Source: Oscarella lobularis (lineage: Eukaryota > Porifera > Homoscleromorpha > Homosclerophorida > Oscarellidae). From it: 64,000 nucleotides of DNA. The position numbers were made by a program, and so were the translations under genes. The notes under the pieces were generated by a model that was not told the origin of the DNA, did not search any database, and saw only the letters and a list, made by a program, of their open reading frames with translations. Below, piece after piece: positions 1-11,326 of the stretch. The DNA lies in the NCBI RefSeq assembly GCF_947507565.1, contig NC_089178.1:1984001-2048000 (forward strand), read 5' to 3'. Position 1 is the first letter of the stretch; each line of letters begins with the position of its first letter.

Positions 1-177
1 TAAAGGATGACGTCAAATATTCTGCTATCTCTTACTTTATTTCTTCTCCCGTACCACAACTGTGTTCGGGTGCTCAAACATATCTCTGGCTCTACAGACA
101 AACATAGGGAACCAAAGAAAAACCAATTGCTAAACGATTGCTAAATAAAGAACAAAAACGGAGAAGTAGACAGTCAC
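1..177. other. Gene-free stretch downstream of the DBH-like gene
   Basis: I see no coding signal or repeat here. The DBH-like monooxygenase gene ends just inside it, so part is presumably that gene's 3' untranslated region. Confidence 0.4.
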
Positions 178-2732
178 TCAAAGTGCCCATTTCTGGATCA
201 CGCCAAACAGAAGCAGCCAAGAGAACACTTTCAAAGAACTTTCGCCATTCACCAGTCCGTCGCAAGAGGTTTCAACCGGCGTTTCAGTGGGCTGTGAATC
301 TATGCCCTGCGGCATCTTGAACACTGAGGTCCACGGCTAAGAATCAATTATGACTTCTGTACATAGACTTTCTAATTTCAGTGCTTACAACAAGTAAACC
401 CGATGTTGACGTACAAAATACGGTTTTGTCAGAATTTGATAAATATTTATAGTAGGCAGTTTGAGCTTCGGCGTGCGCCGACACGTTAAGAGTATCTAAA
501 CCAACATAAAGGTCTGGTATACTCAGTCCTTTGAACCGAGCCCAACCGTTGCTAAATAAACACAAATAAAATAATTGACATTAGAAGGTCGTATAAGCTT
601 CTTACTCGCCAGCTTGGCGAACGAAATCCAGGAAGACAGAAGTAGTGGGCATGCTCACACAATTTTGAAGGACGGGGGCAGGGTAGACGGTTAAATAAGC
701 AAAACACATCTCCTCTTGAGTTCCTAGACCAGCCTGCAAGAAAATTTAGCAAAGAGCTATGCTGCTATGCACGCACAACAACTTACAAAGGTGTTGGCCG
801 AGCGATCAACGGTACTGTACGTACACTCTGTCACTAGTAAGTCTCCCTACAAGAGAATATATATACACTTGAGATGCTAGGTACGCCTAACGTCTGACAG
901 GATATATTTTCGTTTCCCTGACTGGACGCACTGTATCCTGGATACACAAAGCCCCCCTATGTAGCAGAATATCTACATGATCAATCTACGTTACTTGATA
1001 ATTGAAATCATAGTTGTCGTTTCTAGCAATATCCGGCAGTTCTGTACCATCGCGAAAGTGACGAAGTCGCAGAGCTCGTCCTAAATGTCATACATACTCA
1101 GTTTAGAAAGCTACTATTTATAAAATAAATAATTACAATATCTACCTGCAGTATGCGCATGTAAAAGAGTGTACAGTACAGTGACACCATCATCTGGCAA
1201 TCCCTATTATCAAAGATGAGCCTCGTTAGTCAAGACAAGATGTTTGGTTACCGCTTTGGTGCAATCTGATGGGCATAGCGAAGACACTTTGATGGCTTTT
1301 TGCTCGGCTGGCAGAAACATATTTACGCCTATTTGATGACCAAACGAAATTGACGACGCCTTGTACTTCCGCTCAGACCGTGTGTAGTAAAACCGTATGC
1401 CTGAATTGTCAGAATGCCCTTTAGGATCATACGGTGATACAGTAATGACTAAATTCCAGGCCGAAATCCAAACCTGAATATTTATTTGGATTGTCATAGT
1501 GAGTCTCTATCAGAATGGTGTACAATCCGCTATCACCGCCAAACGGAAGCCCAACATCAGACGGAAATCTTTCTCCCTGCACAGCCAAAGGAAGTTGTGT
1601 ATACGAGGATGCTATCTATAATTCCACTCACCCGTCCACCTACTGCCCAAGCAGCTACTGGAGAAGCTCCTCGGCATTTTGATACCTCATCCGGCATGTT
1701 TGCACCGCACGGGGCGTCGTGATCGAGTTGAAAGCCAGTGATGTTGTTGCACCGATAAATAACGACGTGATGAACAAATCCTTCGTTGCCTGCCTGAATC
1801 ACAGGATCATACTACATCGTATATAATATTAATCACACTGAATAAAAAAATAAAGATTTCAAGAAGGACAGCACCCCGATTATATTCGCTTCTGAGCTGA
1901 ACTTGGGCAAAGTGAATGTTTTGCACCAATAGGTTGTCTCAACAGGAGGCACATATATCTAAAAGAGACATATTCTCTCTATCTTTGGAATATGACCTCC
2001 ACTGTCCGCACGTTGTCCATCTTTGCGTCGACGTGCATGACGTCATCGGGCATGGGAACATCAGTCACCCTTCCGTCGAGCAAGTTCACGCTTCTCCATC
2101 CCTTATTTTGCTCGTGGAACTTGAGCGAATCCGGCGAGTCTGGATCTTCGGCGTTGTACGCCCATATCAGTCGCGACGTGCCGATCTGCACACACACATG
2201 GACTTCCGGTAGACTACTCAAAAGTTCGGACCCCCGTGCATACCTCAATCGAACGGTCGTTAGGTTCACAAGCGCGCACTTTTCGCTTGAATTCTAGCGT
2301 CGTTATTTGATTTGTCTCTGACGACGACAATAGTTGGACGTCTTGAATGGGATCGATTGCCGGCAGGGTCCTGCCAGTTGACATGCGATCCTATCAATCG
2401 TGATTGCGTCATGGTCTCTCATAATGCAATGCACCGTGACTCACCTGTAAATATCCTTCACCGTCTTTGACCCAACCCGTTACAATGTCCGAATCAGGCA
2501 TCTTGCCGTTGGGAGATATGCCCAGTCCAATCCAGCCCGGCGTGTTCACCTGAACGGCGAACGTGATGGTCCCTGCATTGTGGTCCACGCTCCAATAGAG
2601 CCAGTAGTTCTCCGCTTCGTCGAGGCTCAGCTTGGAGGGATATTTTTGGCTCAGTTGAGGGTCTGCCGTCAGTGAGCTCGCAAGCTGCAGAGAGAGAAGA
2701 AAAACGACGACTGAGAGCATCTTTGTGGACAC
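178..2732 (-). CDS. DBH-like copper monooxygenase (DOMON + two Cu2-monooxygenase domains), about 14 exons
   Basis: Member of the dopamine beta-hydroxylase / MOXD1 family, which hydroxylates substrates using copper and ascorbate in the secretory pathway. Exon 1 (2732-2445) encodes a signal peptide (MSTKMLSVVVFLLSLQLASS) and the start of a DOMON domain, continued in exons 2390-2244 and 2185-1997. Exon 1958-1875 carries the ETTYWC linker typical of the family. The next exons give the N-terminal copper site (FVHHVVIY, then ETHYDNP), the C-terminal site (LLHAHTAG) and the methionine ligand (GTQEEMCFAYL). All the copper ligands known in DBH (H-H, H, H-x-H, M) appear present, so the enzyme should be active. 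The last exon (about 335-178) ends in a hydrophobic stretch (FSWLLLFGVIQKWAL), suggesting a membrane or GPI tail as in MOXD proteins. Introns are about 38-100 bp, and phases are consistent across the joins I checked. Family assignment is firm; the substrate is unknown. Confidence 0.9.
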
Positions 2733-2901
2733 AGTGACGAACCCGTATCACACTCCCACAACAAAAAACAACACTATTTTTAGACGAGTTGTGACTACAG
2801 AGATGAGTTGTGATGTACTCCTTTCAAGTCGTGGCCACCATGATGTTGTGATCCAGTGTTCGTGACATCAAGACGGCTCACAATTTAAAAATGATAAGAG
2901 A

Positions 2902-3906
2902 TCACAATATTGTACACTTTGCACAGCAAGTAGTGGACCTTTCACTTCGCACTCTGTTGCGTTTCAAGCGAGTTTTCTGAGTAGCAGCAGGCTTCTTGTA
3001 TTTGGGCTGCTTGTTCTTCATTTGTACTGCTATTGCCATGTCGATGACAGCCAGAACAGGATCGTGGTCAACGTGCGCGTTATTCTCGACGATATACGAC
3101 ACGTCGCCGACGTTGTGCATCACCTCATTTAGATTTTCCGCACTGTCCAGGTGAAAAGACTGCACGGAAAATCGTCTCTCCTCAGCGACGAAATTGCCAC
3201 CAAATACAAAGTAGTCAATGCACTGATAACCCTTCCTTTTCTCCTGTCGTCTTTCACTGATTTCATAGGAGGGCAAGATATAATGCATGGACTTGGGAAG
3301 ATTCTGGCGAGCATTTGCAATATCGAAATTGAAATCGCCGCCCAGCACGACAGTCAATCGTTTTCCGACCAGAAAATTGTCCCTTAACAGATCAGATCTA
3401 ATAGCCTCGATGAATTGCACCAAAGCCACAAATATCTCGCTTTTCTTCTCATCGGTCAGCCCACTGCCTATATTGGGACCATGCCAGCTAACGACCAGCA
3501 CGAAACTACTCGGAACGGCCGTGACGTGCAGAAGAACAATTCGAATTCGACTTCGAAGTCCCCATTCTAAGAGGAGGTTGCCTTGTCTGCTGCCTTGTCC
3601 AAGTTTTTGTTCGACGATCGACTCCGTTGTTCTGTTGCCGATGCGCTCTTGTCTCGTCACGCGACTGCTGCGCCACAAGAGTCGCGCGTCGTCGCCGGAC
3701 GATACCTGCCACTCGTTCGGGTCGAGATCGTGCTTAGAGAGAAGATTGTTGGTCGCTAGGGAACATTCCTGAGCAAATATGACGTCAGGATTCACGGCAT
3801 CGAGTACGAAGGCTATGATGCGATGTCGACTTGCAGCACGGCTACCAGCGCTCGTGCCGAAGTTCACAGAAAGGAATCTCACAACAGGGAGAGGCTCTCC
3901 CTCCAT
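2902..3906 (-). CDS. Endonuclease/exonuclease/phosphatase-fold protein with C-terminal CaaX box
   Basis: Intronless 334-residue protein. It shows the pattern of the EEP superfamily: an N-terminal strand (VVRFLSVNFGTS), VIFAQEC with the metal-binding Glu near residue 47, SWHGPN near residue 141, GGDFNFD near residue 190 and a C-terminal HVDHDPVLA. These match the metal and catalytic positions of DNase I-like / APE1-like folds, so a phosphodiesterase or nuclease activity is likely. I cannot choose a subfamily. The C-terminus is unusual: a strongly basic tail (KNKQPKYKK, TRLKRNRVRS) followed by CCAKCTIL. CTIL fits a CaaX box with terminal Leu, which favours geranylgeranylation, so the protein may be anchored to the inner face of a membrane. 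It lies 169 bp downstream of the start of the DBH-like gene on the same strand. Confidence 0.75.
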   Translation of the reverse strand: MEGEPLPVVRFLSVNFGTSAGSRAASRHRIIAFVLDAVNPDVIFAQECSLATNNLLSKHDLDPNEWQVSSGDDARLLWRSSRVTRQERIGNRTTESIVEQKLGQGSRQGNLLLEWGLRSRIRIVLLHVTAVPSSFVLVVSWHGPNIGSGLTDEKKSEIFVALVQFIEAIRSDLLRDNFLVGKRLTVVLGGDFNFDIANARQNLPKSMHYILPSYEISERRQEKRKGYQCIDYFVFGGNFVAEERRFSVQSFHLDSAENLNEVMHNVGDVSYIVENNAHVDHDPVLAVIDMAIAVQMKNKQPKYKKPAATQKTRLKRNRVRSERSTTCCAKCTIL

Positions 3907-4003
3907 AGCGTTTACGATAGCCGTAAGTTTGACACCGGATGCTGTTTATAAATTCTAATAATCAATATAATCGACAGACAGACCCACTCAACCGAAACGC
4001 TTA

Positions 4004-7000
4004 CTAACATGAACTGCCTTCATCGAAACGAGACACGTCGGTCATGTTTACCAGCGCTTCTAGTTTGGCGGGAATTTTGCATAGTTCAGCATTCTCGTAA
4101 ATACGAATAGAACCGCCCACAAATGTGATGTTATTCATATGGTCAATATTTGCCAAAATGGAATTCTTGTAGATTTCAATATGAGTCGTAACTTTGAGCA
4201 AAGAAGTGAATCCATTTAGGTGCTCGAGTTTGGGATTCTCATAAACAAGCAAATTGTCACCGATGCTCAACAGGTTTTGAAACCCGTCGATATCTGCTAG
4301 AATTCCATTGTTGGATATCTTTAGTTCGTAGCCAACAGACATCAAAGCCTCCAATCCGCTGACGTCTTTCAATTGGTCGTTATTGTGAATCCAAAACGTG
4401 CCGCCGATGCGAGTAACGTTCGACAGACCGTCAATGCTTTGTAAAGCCAAATTGTCTCGGATCTCAAAGTCACCCTCTACGTTCTTCAACGAGGAGAAAC
4501 CGTTCAACGTTTCCAGCAGGTCGCAGTGAAACACTCGTAACCAATCGCCGACCTGAACGAGCTTCGGAAACTCGAAGGACGTCATAGCGTTGTTGTCGTG
4601 AATACTCAAATAGGAACCGACCGACGTCAATGCGGGAGCTGACAGACGTGAAAGGCGGTGATTCGAAACGACGAGAAAATAATCGTCGACTGTTTGAAGA
4701 GACGATATGTTGAGAGACAACAACCGGTTGAGCAACTGAATCTGAAAGTATCTTCCGACGCTACGAAGGTTGGGAAGATCAAGACTTTTGATTCGACTTC
4801 CACGAACAATTTGAAAGTATTCGCCGACAGATTGAAGGGACGTCAAGAGCAGAGACTCCAAAGGAGAATTACCACTCGAGAGTAGAAAAAAACCGGAAAC
4901 CGTTTGTAGGGAGGACGCGTCGACGACGGCTAATTTTTCATTGCCAGCCAGATTAAAGTAAGATCCAACGCGACGAAGGGAGTGAAGGTCTAATTTCGTC
5001 AATTTGTCACTTTGGCTGAGCTGAAAATAATCGTCAACGATTTCAAGTTTGGGAATATAAACGGTTTCCAGATCTCGACTATTGGAAACGAGGAAATAAT
5101 TGGCAACTCGTCGCAGGTTACTCAGATCCAAATGCTTTAGCAACTTATTGCTATAGAGACTGAAGTAGTCGCCGACCGTTTCGAGTGACGGCAAATCGAG
5201 TTCGACGAGCGCGTTGCAGTCGCGCAAGTAAACAGATCCGGAGACGTTATAAAGCGCTGGAGCTATCATTCTTTCTAGTGATCTGCTTTGATAGAAGTGA
5301 AAAACACCGTTGACTTTTGTCAATTTCGTTAAATTTACGCGAGTCAGGCCGTAGTTTAGTGAAATGTAAGAGTTGCTGTTTATAATTTCAAGATTAGGAA
5401 TGTCGAGAACACCCAAGCTCGGACTGTTTGTAATCTGCAACGCATCGCCGACTTCCCGCAACGACTGCAGACTGAGCGCCGCCAGATTTTTGTTGTTCGT
5501 TACATAGACGGCAAGTGAAACGTTGACGAGAGACGACAAGTCGACGTTGCGAAGTCGATCGTTGTGATCGAGATTCAGGTCAGCGCCGACAGTCTGAAGA
5601 GACCCCAAGTCTAGGTCAACCAGCTGATCGCTGTTGCGCATTCTATAATAATTGCCGACGTTTATAAGCGACGAAAAATCGGCATGAGCCAGCAGCACAT
5701 TTTGGTAAATGTAAACGTGATCGGACACGTTCCACAGTGACGTCAAATTCAGCGAAACGAGTTTTGCGTTATACGAGATTGAAACGTAGCGGCCTATTGT
5801 ACGAAGATTGGCAGCGTTTATCTCGATCAGACGATAGTTGTTGTAGAATTCAAAGTGGCCACCCACGTGCTGTAGACTATACAGGGACAAAATTCTCATT
5901 TGCCTGTTGTTGTACGACGAAAAAGTGTCCGTGACCGTTTCGAGCGTTTGAAAGTCGACGACACCAAGAATGGGATTGTTGCGAACGTAGACGAAGCTGT
6001 CGACGCTTTTCAATTTTGAAAATCGCACTTCTTGCAGTGCAAGATTGCTTTCGACAACGACGCTGCCCTCGACACTTTCGATGTTGCGAAAGCCACTTGT
6101 ATTTTGCAGGCGATCGTTTTGGCCAACGTAGAGGTTGCCCCCGACGTATTTACATTTGGCCAATCCCCTTGGGCCAAGCGTTGTGAGTGCATCGTTGCTG
6201 CTCACGGTAAAAGAGTCTTTCACGTAGCCAAGAGAACTCAGCCCTTCGATATTTTCAAGTTGATCGTTTTCTCGTATGGAAAGATAACCTCCGATGTAGG
6301 TCAGACTTGATAATTGGTCAATATTTTTCAGCTTGGCATTTCTATACAGATTGACATTTCCATTGATTCTTTGTATAGAACGAAGACCGTCAAGATTTTC
6401 CAATGCATCGTTGAAAAAAAATGAAAGTTGCCCGCCTACAAATTCTAATGATGTAAATCCTTCTAGTGACGTCAGATGCTGATTGTTTTGAACGATGAGA
6501 TCGCCGTTGATGCGTCGAAGATTCTGCAGGCGACTGACGCTTTTCAGATTCGTATTCTGAATGACAAGTCGACCGAGTATGACTTCGACGCCATCGAGTT
6601 CGTCCTCGTCGCTGTCAAAGCCAATGAACAGTTCTCCGGATACAACTCGCGTCGGCGAACAGGTTTTGTCAAAAATACTTGTGTACGACACTTGGCAAGA
6701 GAGGTTGGCGACAAAATTTATCAAAGGATCGATGTGGGCCGTTTTGGATTCGACGAGAGATAATCGTCCTGCAACGTCCATAGCTGTGACGTTTGGCTTT
6801 TGGCTCAATTCGGCTTCTAACCGAGCCAATCGCTCTGTAAAATCTGATTCCGACGCATTTCCTTGCAGAGGCAAAGCGTTTAGATCTTGCAATTGCGATT
6901 CCAGCAGGACAATTCTCTCTTCGAGTTTTTGAATTGTCGCTGAAGAGTCATCTGCGATGGATCAATAGCAATTAACCTTCAGTCACATGCAATCTTTCTC

Positions 7001-7603
7001 GCTCACCTGTTTGAGGTCCAATGACGCCCACCATCAAAAGAATAGCCAAACTGCAAGCGGCCACAGCCAAGCAGAGCGCCGCAAATGCAATGCCCCAAGT
7101 ACTACGCTCTGTGCACGATCGTTCTTTGCGCTTACTTGCATCGCTGATGTCGTACTTGCGTCGAGTCGAAAAGACGTAAGCAGGCGAGCGTTGCGCGGCA
7201 AGCGTTCCTGCTGACATATAGTAACTTTCTTCGTCCCCGAGTTCTTTGCTTGCTTTGCCATTTTCCGTCTGCTTCGCCGGTGGCACGTACGTTTCCCCGG
7301 AGTGCCGGAGTCCGTCTTGGACTTGGGCAGGTGTCAAGTAGTCCGAATCATCTGCGGTGCCTGGAGACCAATAGGCGTTTTCTTCTTCTCTCTTTGCATT
7401 CAAAGCCGAATACGTCCTGGATTGGTGTGATTGCGCGTTTTCTCCTTCGTGCCCACCCGCATTGTCCGCCGACTTCGTTATCGCAGCGGCCTCATAATCT
7501 GGCTTATACGTAGGATTCTGAAACGTGTAATCTGAAAAAGAAGGTCTTGAAAAGCCCAATGACAACGCCGTAAAGACGCATGTATATTACCGTTGTGAGC
7601 CAT
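4004..7603 (-). CDS. Type II membrane protein with tyrosine-motif tail and giant L-domain-like repeat ectodomain
   Basis: Three exons: 7603-7591 (MAHN), about 7531-7005, and about 6953-4004. The second join (donor after a GGACCTCAAACAG, acceptor before ATGACTCTTC) keeps the frame. Order in the protein: a cytoplasmic tail of about 160 residues with many tyrosine motifs (FQNPTY, DYLTP, ETYVPP, ESYYM), one membrane segment (GIAFAALCLAVAACSLAILL), a short coiled coil (IQKLEERIVLLESQLQDL), a cysteine-containing linker, then about 35 repeats of about 24 residues of the type L-x-S-L-x-x-V-G-x-x-x-x-I-x-x-N, closing with a Cys-containing cap. The repeats resemble receptor L domains and fungal Ecm33/Sps2 beta-helical proteins. 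No signal peptide precedes the membrane segment, so the repeats should be outside. NPTY suggests binding by PTB-domain or endocytic adaptors. No enzymatic domain is seen. I do not recognise an ortholog. Confidence 0.8.
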
Positions 7604-8233
7604 TGCCTCAGCTACTCACTTGACTGCGCACACGTGCACTTGGATGCCACACTAGCAGGTGTTTAGCCTCCGCGAGGCCGTCTCTATGCTATCTTTGTTT
7701 ACGTTTACTACGTTTGATTGTTGTTTACGTTTATAAGATTGCATAGCTAGACTGAAACAGGTTGAGCAGTGCAGTTTTCAAGTCAAATGTACTTCTGTTT
7801 CAATTTTAGGGGTGGATCTGCTCACGTGAGTGAGGTTGTTAGTTCACGCGACACACTTCCTCTCGCCGGATCTGAGGAGTGGAAACTGCACCAACTGAAG
7901 ACTCCAAAAAATTGTCAGTAGATACAAAGTACCTTTCAGCACATCTCTGATTCAAAAGAGCCTTGCACAGACAAAGACGTGAGTTTTAAAGGGAGACTGC
8001 ACTTCCACGAAACTACATCATGATGCCGGACTACATCTACGTTTCTGGAGGAGTTTTCTGCCTGCTTTGCACAGACGACTTGTATCTGGCTTCTCAAAGA
8101 CCAATTGGTTTGCTTTCTCCGTGCTCCGTGCTCCGTGCGTCGTCGAAAAACAAGAAAGCGTTCTGTTGTCATTAGCCTAGCGCGCGCTCTAATAACACTT
8201 CGTTTTCTGCGTTTTTCGGCCAAGCCACCGAGA
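7604..8233. promoter_or_regulatory. Intergenic region between two divergent genes
   Basis: Region between the start codon of the repeat-ectodomain receptor (left, minus) and of NELFE (right, plus). It holds an E-box-like palindrome TCACGTGA at about 7822-7829 and a second CACGTG at about 7631. I see no coding exon. Short open frames here have no family resemblance. It presumably contains both promoters and the 5' untranslated regions. Confidence 0.45.
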
Positions 8234-9711
8234 ATGATCAAGTCTCTTCCTCTCACACCTCAAGAAGAGTCTCTTAAACAAAAATATGCTATTCTTCGCG
8301 AGAAGGTTTGCTTTCTCGTTATTTTCAGCCATTGCTCGTCATCATTCTCAGAGGGAAGCGGCAAGAGCAGCGGCTGCAGCGGCTGCAGCGGCCTCTAGCG
8401 AAAAAATTAGCAGGCCACCGGCAAAACGAGGTTGAAGAGACGAACAGAAGAAGTGAATTCGAGCCGAAATCGTTCTCTGTGTAGTGGCGCGAGTTGATCA
8501 TCAAGCGAGGTCAAAAAAAGTCGCATCGGAGGTACTGTATATAGGCAAAATAATTTGATGATTGTGTCTTCACTTTGTCTACCGTTTCAGAATCAGTCGT
8601 CGGATAAGATTGGCTTCAAGAGATCAAAGAACTTGGAAAAGAGACTCAAGGTGGATTAATATAATCAATAAGAGCCCTTCAATTCTGTCAATTTTATTTG
8701 ACATTTTGTTGATCAGGAGCAAGCTAAAGAGCAGAAGGGTCCTCGTTACGAGTCTTGGACGAGCTCCAGTGCTGCTACAGGCATCGATGCAGAAACACCA
8801 AGCGAGGAGCGGGACGACGGCGATCAGCAATTGCCAAAGGCGAGGAACCGATTTGAAATGCGCCGCTGAAGTTGCATCTATATGCGTACTAGAAACCTGC
8901 ATCTGGGAAAGGAACTGGAAAGGCTATGAAGGGTCTTTATGAGAGGTAAGAAATCTAATACTTTCTTTATTCTACAAACTGTGCGTATATCTATTATGGC
9001 AGCTTTGTTCCGGCTTCGGGGCGGCCTGGCACTGTGCCAGCGATTCGAGTAATTGATTGGTATTACTGTGGAATTTGGCCAAAGATGTGTTTTGCTAAGG
9101 GAAAGAAGTTGTTTGTTGAATGCTGGGGTGTGAAGGAAGGGGATCTTAGGGAAGCGTTTGAGTCTATTGGTTAGCATTCAGCACGCTAATCATGGCTTCA
9201 ATTTTGATTGGTTAGGGCCTCTGGCGGATTTTGATCCGGCACCCAATCGAGGGTGAGTGGACACACTCTTTAAAGATTTGCCTCCCAATTACGTATTATC
9301 AAATCCTTTTAGGTATTCTTTTGTTACGTACAATAGCATCGAGACGGCAGATCTTGCTATTAAACAGGTATGTGCGTTATGAAATGCTGTCTCTGATCTC
9401 TGATCATTTGTTTTCAGCTAAACAATAAGCAGATTTCCAACTGCTCTGTCAAAGTTTCGTTTGCTCGAAATCAGCCTGGAAGTATTGACATCTCCCGAAT
9501 AGAAGTTGTAGAGGGCCACGTGAGATCAAAGAGTAAGGAAAAGAAGTATGGTACTGGAATTTTTATCATGTTTGTTTCAGGTTCAGCAGCTTCAACTGAA
9601 AGTAGGAACGGAAGCTATAGAACAGGATTCAGTAGAATGCTTTCTTTTATTTCTTTAGGCCCTCTAAAGGATTCAAGAAAGCCCGTTGTCTATGACAATG
9701 ATCCATTCTAA
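8234..9711 (+). CDS. NELFE: Negative elongation factor E (NELF-E), RNA-binding subunit of the NELF complex
   Basis: NELF-E binds nascent RNA and helps pause RNA polymerase II near promoters. The start (MIKSLPLTPQEESLKQKYAI) matches the NELF-E N-terminus, followed by a charged and Ala-rich segment, the conserved GFKRSKNLEKRLK block, the LYESFV motif, an RRM (GKKLFVECWGV with RNP2; YSFVTYNSIETADLA with RNP1; VKVSFARNQPG), and the typical end RKPVVYDNDPF, which mirrors the human C-terminus. About 11 exons with introns of about 45-70 bp. The Arg/Asp dipeptide tract that separates the blocks in vertebrates is missing. One join (CCAAAG then AAACCTGCATC, about 8840-8894) fits only a GC-AG intron of 53 bp. 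It converges with PSMD5, with only 74 bp between the two stop codons. Assignment rests on ordered matches along the whole protein. Confidence 0.9.
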
Positions 9712-9785
9712 TTAGACTATGTCAATGCAAAGGCTTAGGGTATCTGTATTTAGTTGCTATTACGCCACAAAATGTATATGTACGC

Positions 9786-11297
9786 TTAGTTTGAACCTTC
9801 CATGGCTACTGTAGATTGCGAGACAGCAAAAAAGGGGCCCTCCAAAACGTACGTTTTGAGTCGAATCACTGTCGGCGATCCAAAAATCATTTCAACGGCA
9901 GGCGATTCGGCCATCGTTTTGACAATTTCGTATTTCAATTCCCTTCCTTCTTTGCACGTCTCCGTGCTTCGATTGAGCACGTATTCGAGCAACCCCGGAC
10001 AGTTGAACGTCTCCTGGAGGCCCCACTTATTGCTTGCTATGCAACACATTGCCCTCAATCCAGCCAAATGCAAATCGGCGAACGGCTGCTTCATGATGGA
10101 CACAACAAGCGGCAAAGGACACGAGTCGACGGCCAAAAACCATTGGAAACTCAACTCGGACACGAATTCCGACACAAGAGACAAGTACTTCAGCGCGGAT
10201 CCGATCGCGTCCAACGCACGGATTCGAAACGGCGCTGATCCCGATCTCACCAAGTCACCCAAGCGCGAAAACGCGTCTCGTCCCTCATTCGGTATCTCGG
10301 TGGCCAACGCGGCTCGTCCCGCCGCCGTCGAACCGAGCACTTCAATCGTGTCAATGGCGACTGCGACAAGCGAATCGTCGCCACTCGATAGCATCGTCAA
10401 AACGGACAGCAAGAAAGCGGGATGATCTTGACACGCGTTCGCCACGCGTTCGGCATCGTCAGCCAAGCAGAGTCTTCCAAAAAACTTCACGACGCCGGGA
10501 AGAATGAGAGCGGCGAGCGCGTCCTCGCCACTCAGCCACTTCTTCAGCATGTTCTCCAATTTCAGTGGCACCGATTTGCTATCTAAGTAGGCAAAACCGT
10601 GTGCCGTCGATGCAAGCTCGGAAAGCGATTCAAGAGCGTTGAGCTGAAGCAGGACGTCGGACGAATCCAATTCGGTCTCCACGTCGACAAAGAGGTTTGC
10701 TTTGACGCAGTGCTCGAATGCTTGGAAAGAGACTTTGGCCACGCTCACGTAGAAATCGAAAATTCTATGACGCACTATGTCGTTGGAATAGGACATTTCC
10801 TTGAAGATTTTCACGCGTGCCGGCGATAAAACTATTCGGACGTTCTCTTCAAACTGGGTAAGTGACGTCAGAATTTTTACGGACGACGTCGCACAGCGGA
10901 GACTGTTTTCGCCTACGATGTCGATGATGGGATCGAGAAGTGACGAGTTGGCCAGGCGGAGAGCTCCCTCCAACGATCGGGCCGTCGATTCGAGGCACGA
11001 TAGCGCGATCGACTTCGTTCTTTCCGAACCTGCTGTTAGGAGTCTGAGAACGAGTCGATCGTGCTCCGTTGCTATTTCGAGTGGATCCAGAGCTTGAAGA
11101 ATTTTTCTAAGAACCGTTTCGGACGCCGTCCTTTCGCTCGACGAGAGTAGAGTCGAAATTATTTCCGATGAGCGGACGATTTCTCGAATATCGTCTGGCG
11201 AGAGAGTCGATATAATCACGGAGAGCTGTTCTAAGCTGTCTGCCGTCGCAGAACGATCCTGCTTCAGCTTAGAAACCAATTTCAGTACTTCCGACAT
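9786..11297 (-). CDS. PSMD5: 26S proteasome non-ATPase regulatory subunit 5 (assembly chaperone S5b)
   Basis: Intronless 503-residue protein, almost exactly the length of vertebrate PSMD5. It is an all-helical ARM/HEAT-like protein. Landmarks that match PSMD5 in order: NDIVRHRIFDFYV, LPGVVKFFGRLC, AVDTIEVLGS-like AIDTIEVLGS, FRIRALDAIGSAL, QPFADLHLAGLRAM, CPGLLEYVLNRSTE, LKYEIVKTMAES, IFGSPTVIRLKTYVLEGPF and the terminal STVAMEGSN. PSMD5 binds the PSMC2 (Rpt1) module and chaperones assembly of the proteasome base, so a cytosolic role is expected. I chose the start at MSEVLKLVSK because an upstream in-frame ATG would run into the neighbouring SNRNP35 coding region. Shares a 29-bp divergent promoter gap with SNRNP35. 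Confidence 0.92.
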   Translation of the reverse strand: MSEVLKLVSKLKQDRSATADSLEQLSVIISTLSPDDIREIVRSSEIISTLLSSSERTASETVLRKILQALDPLEIATEHDRLVLRLLTAGSERTKSIALSCLESTARSLEGALRLANSSLLDPIIDIVGENSLRCATSSVKILTSLTQFEENVRIVLSPARVKIFKEMSYSNDIVRHRIFDFYVSVAKVSFQAFEHCVKANLFVDVETELDSSDVLLQLNALESLSELASTAHGFAYLDSKSVPLKLENMLKKWLSGEDALAALILPGVVKFFGRLCLADDAERVANACQDHPAFLLSVLTMLSSGDDSLVAVAIDTIEVLGSTAAGRAALATEIPNEGRDAFSRLGDLVRSGSAPFRIRALDAIGSALKYLSLVSEFVSELSFQWFLAVDSCPLPLVVSIMKQPFADLHLAGLRAMCCIASNKWGLQETFNCPGLLEYVLNRSTETCKEGRELKYEIVKTMAESPAVEMIFGSPTVIRLKTYVLEGPFFAVSQSTVAMEGSN

Positions 11298-11326
11298 TGT
11301 TTTTGTCCGGGAATTGTCGCGCCCGG
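11298..11326. promoter_or_regulatory. Minimal divergent spacer between PSMD5 and SNRNP35 start codons
   Basis: Only 29 bp separate the two start codons. It contains a GC-rich CGCGCCCGG and no TATA-like box. Transcription starts must therefore lie inside or overlap the opposite transcript or coding exon. Confidence 0.7.

Noticed and set aside
4658-6932. Plus-strand open frames across the receptor ectodomain
   Set aside because: Shadows of the repeat-rich minus-strand exon; no family resemblance or splice pattern.
7936-8256. Minus-strand frame upstream of NELFE
   Set aside because: No conserved features, overlaps the NELFE start, and lies in the divergent promoter region.
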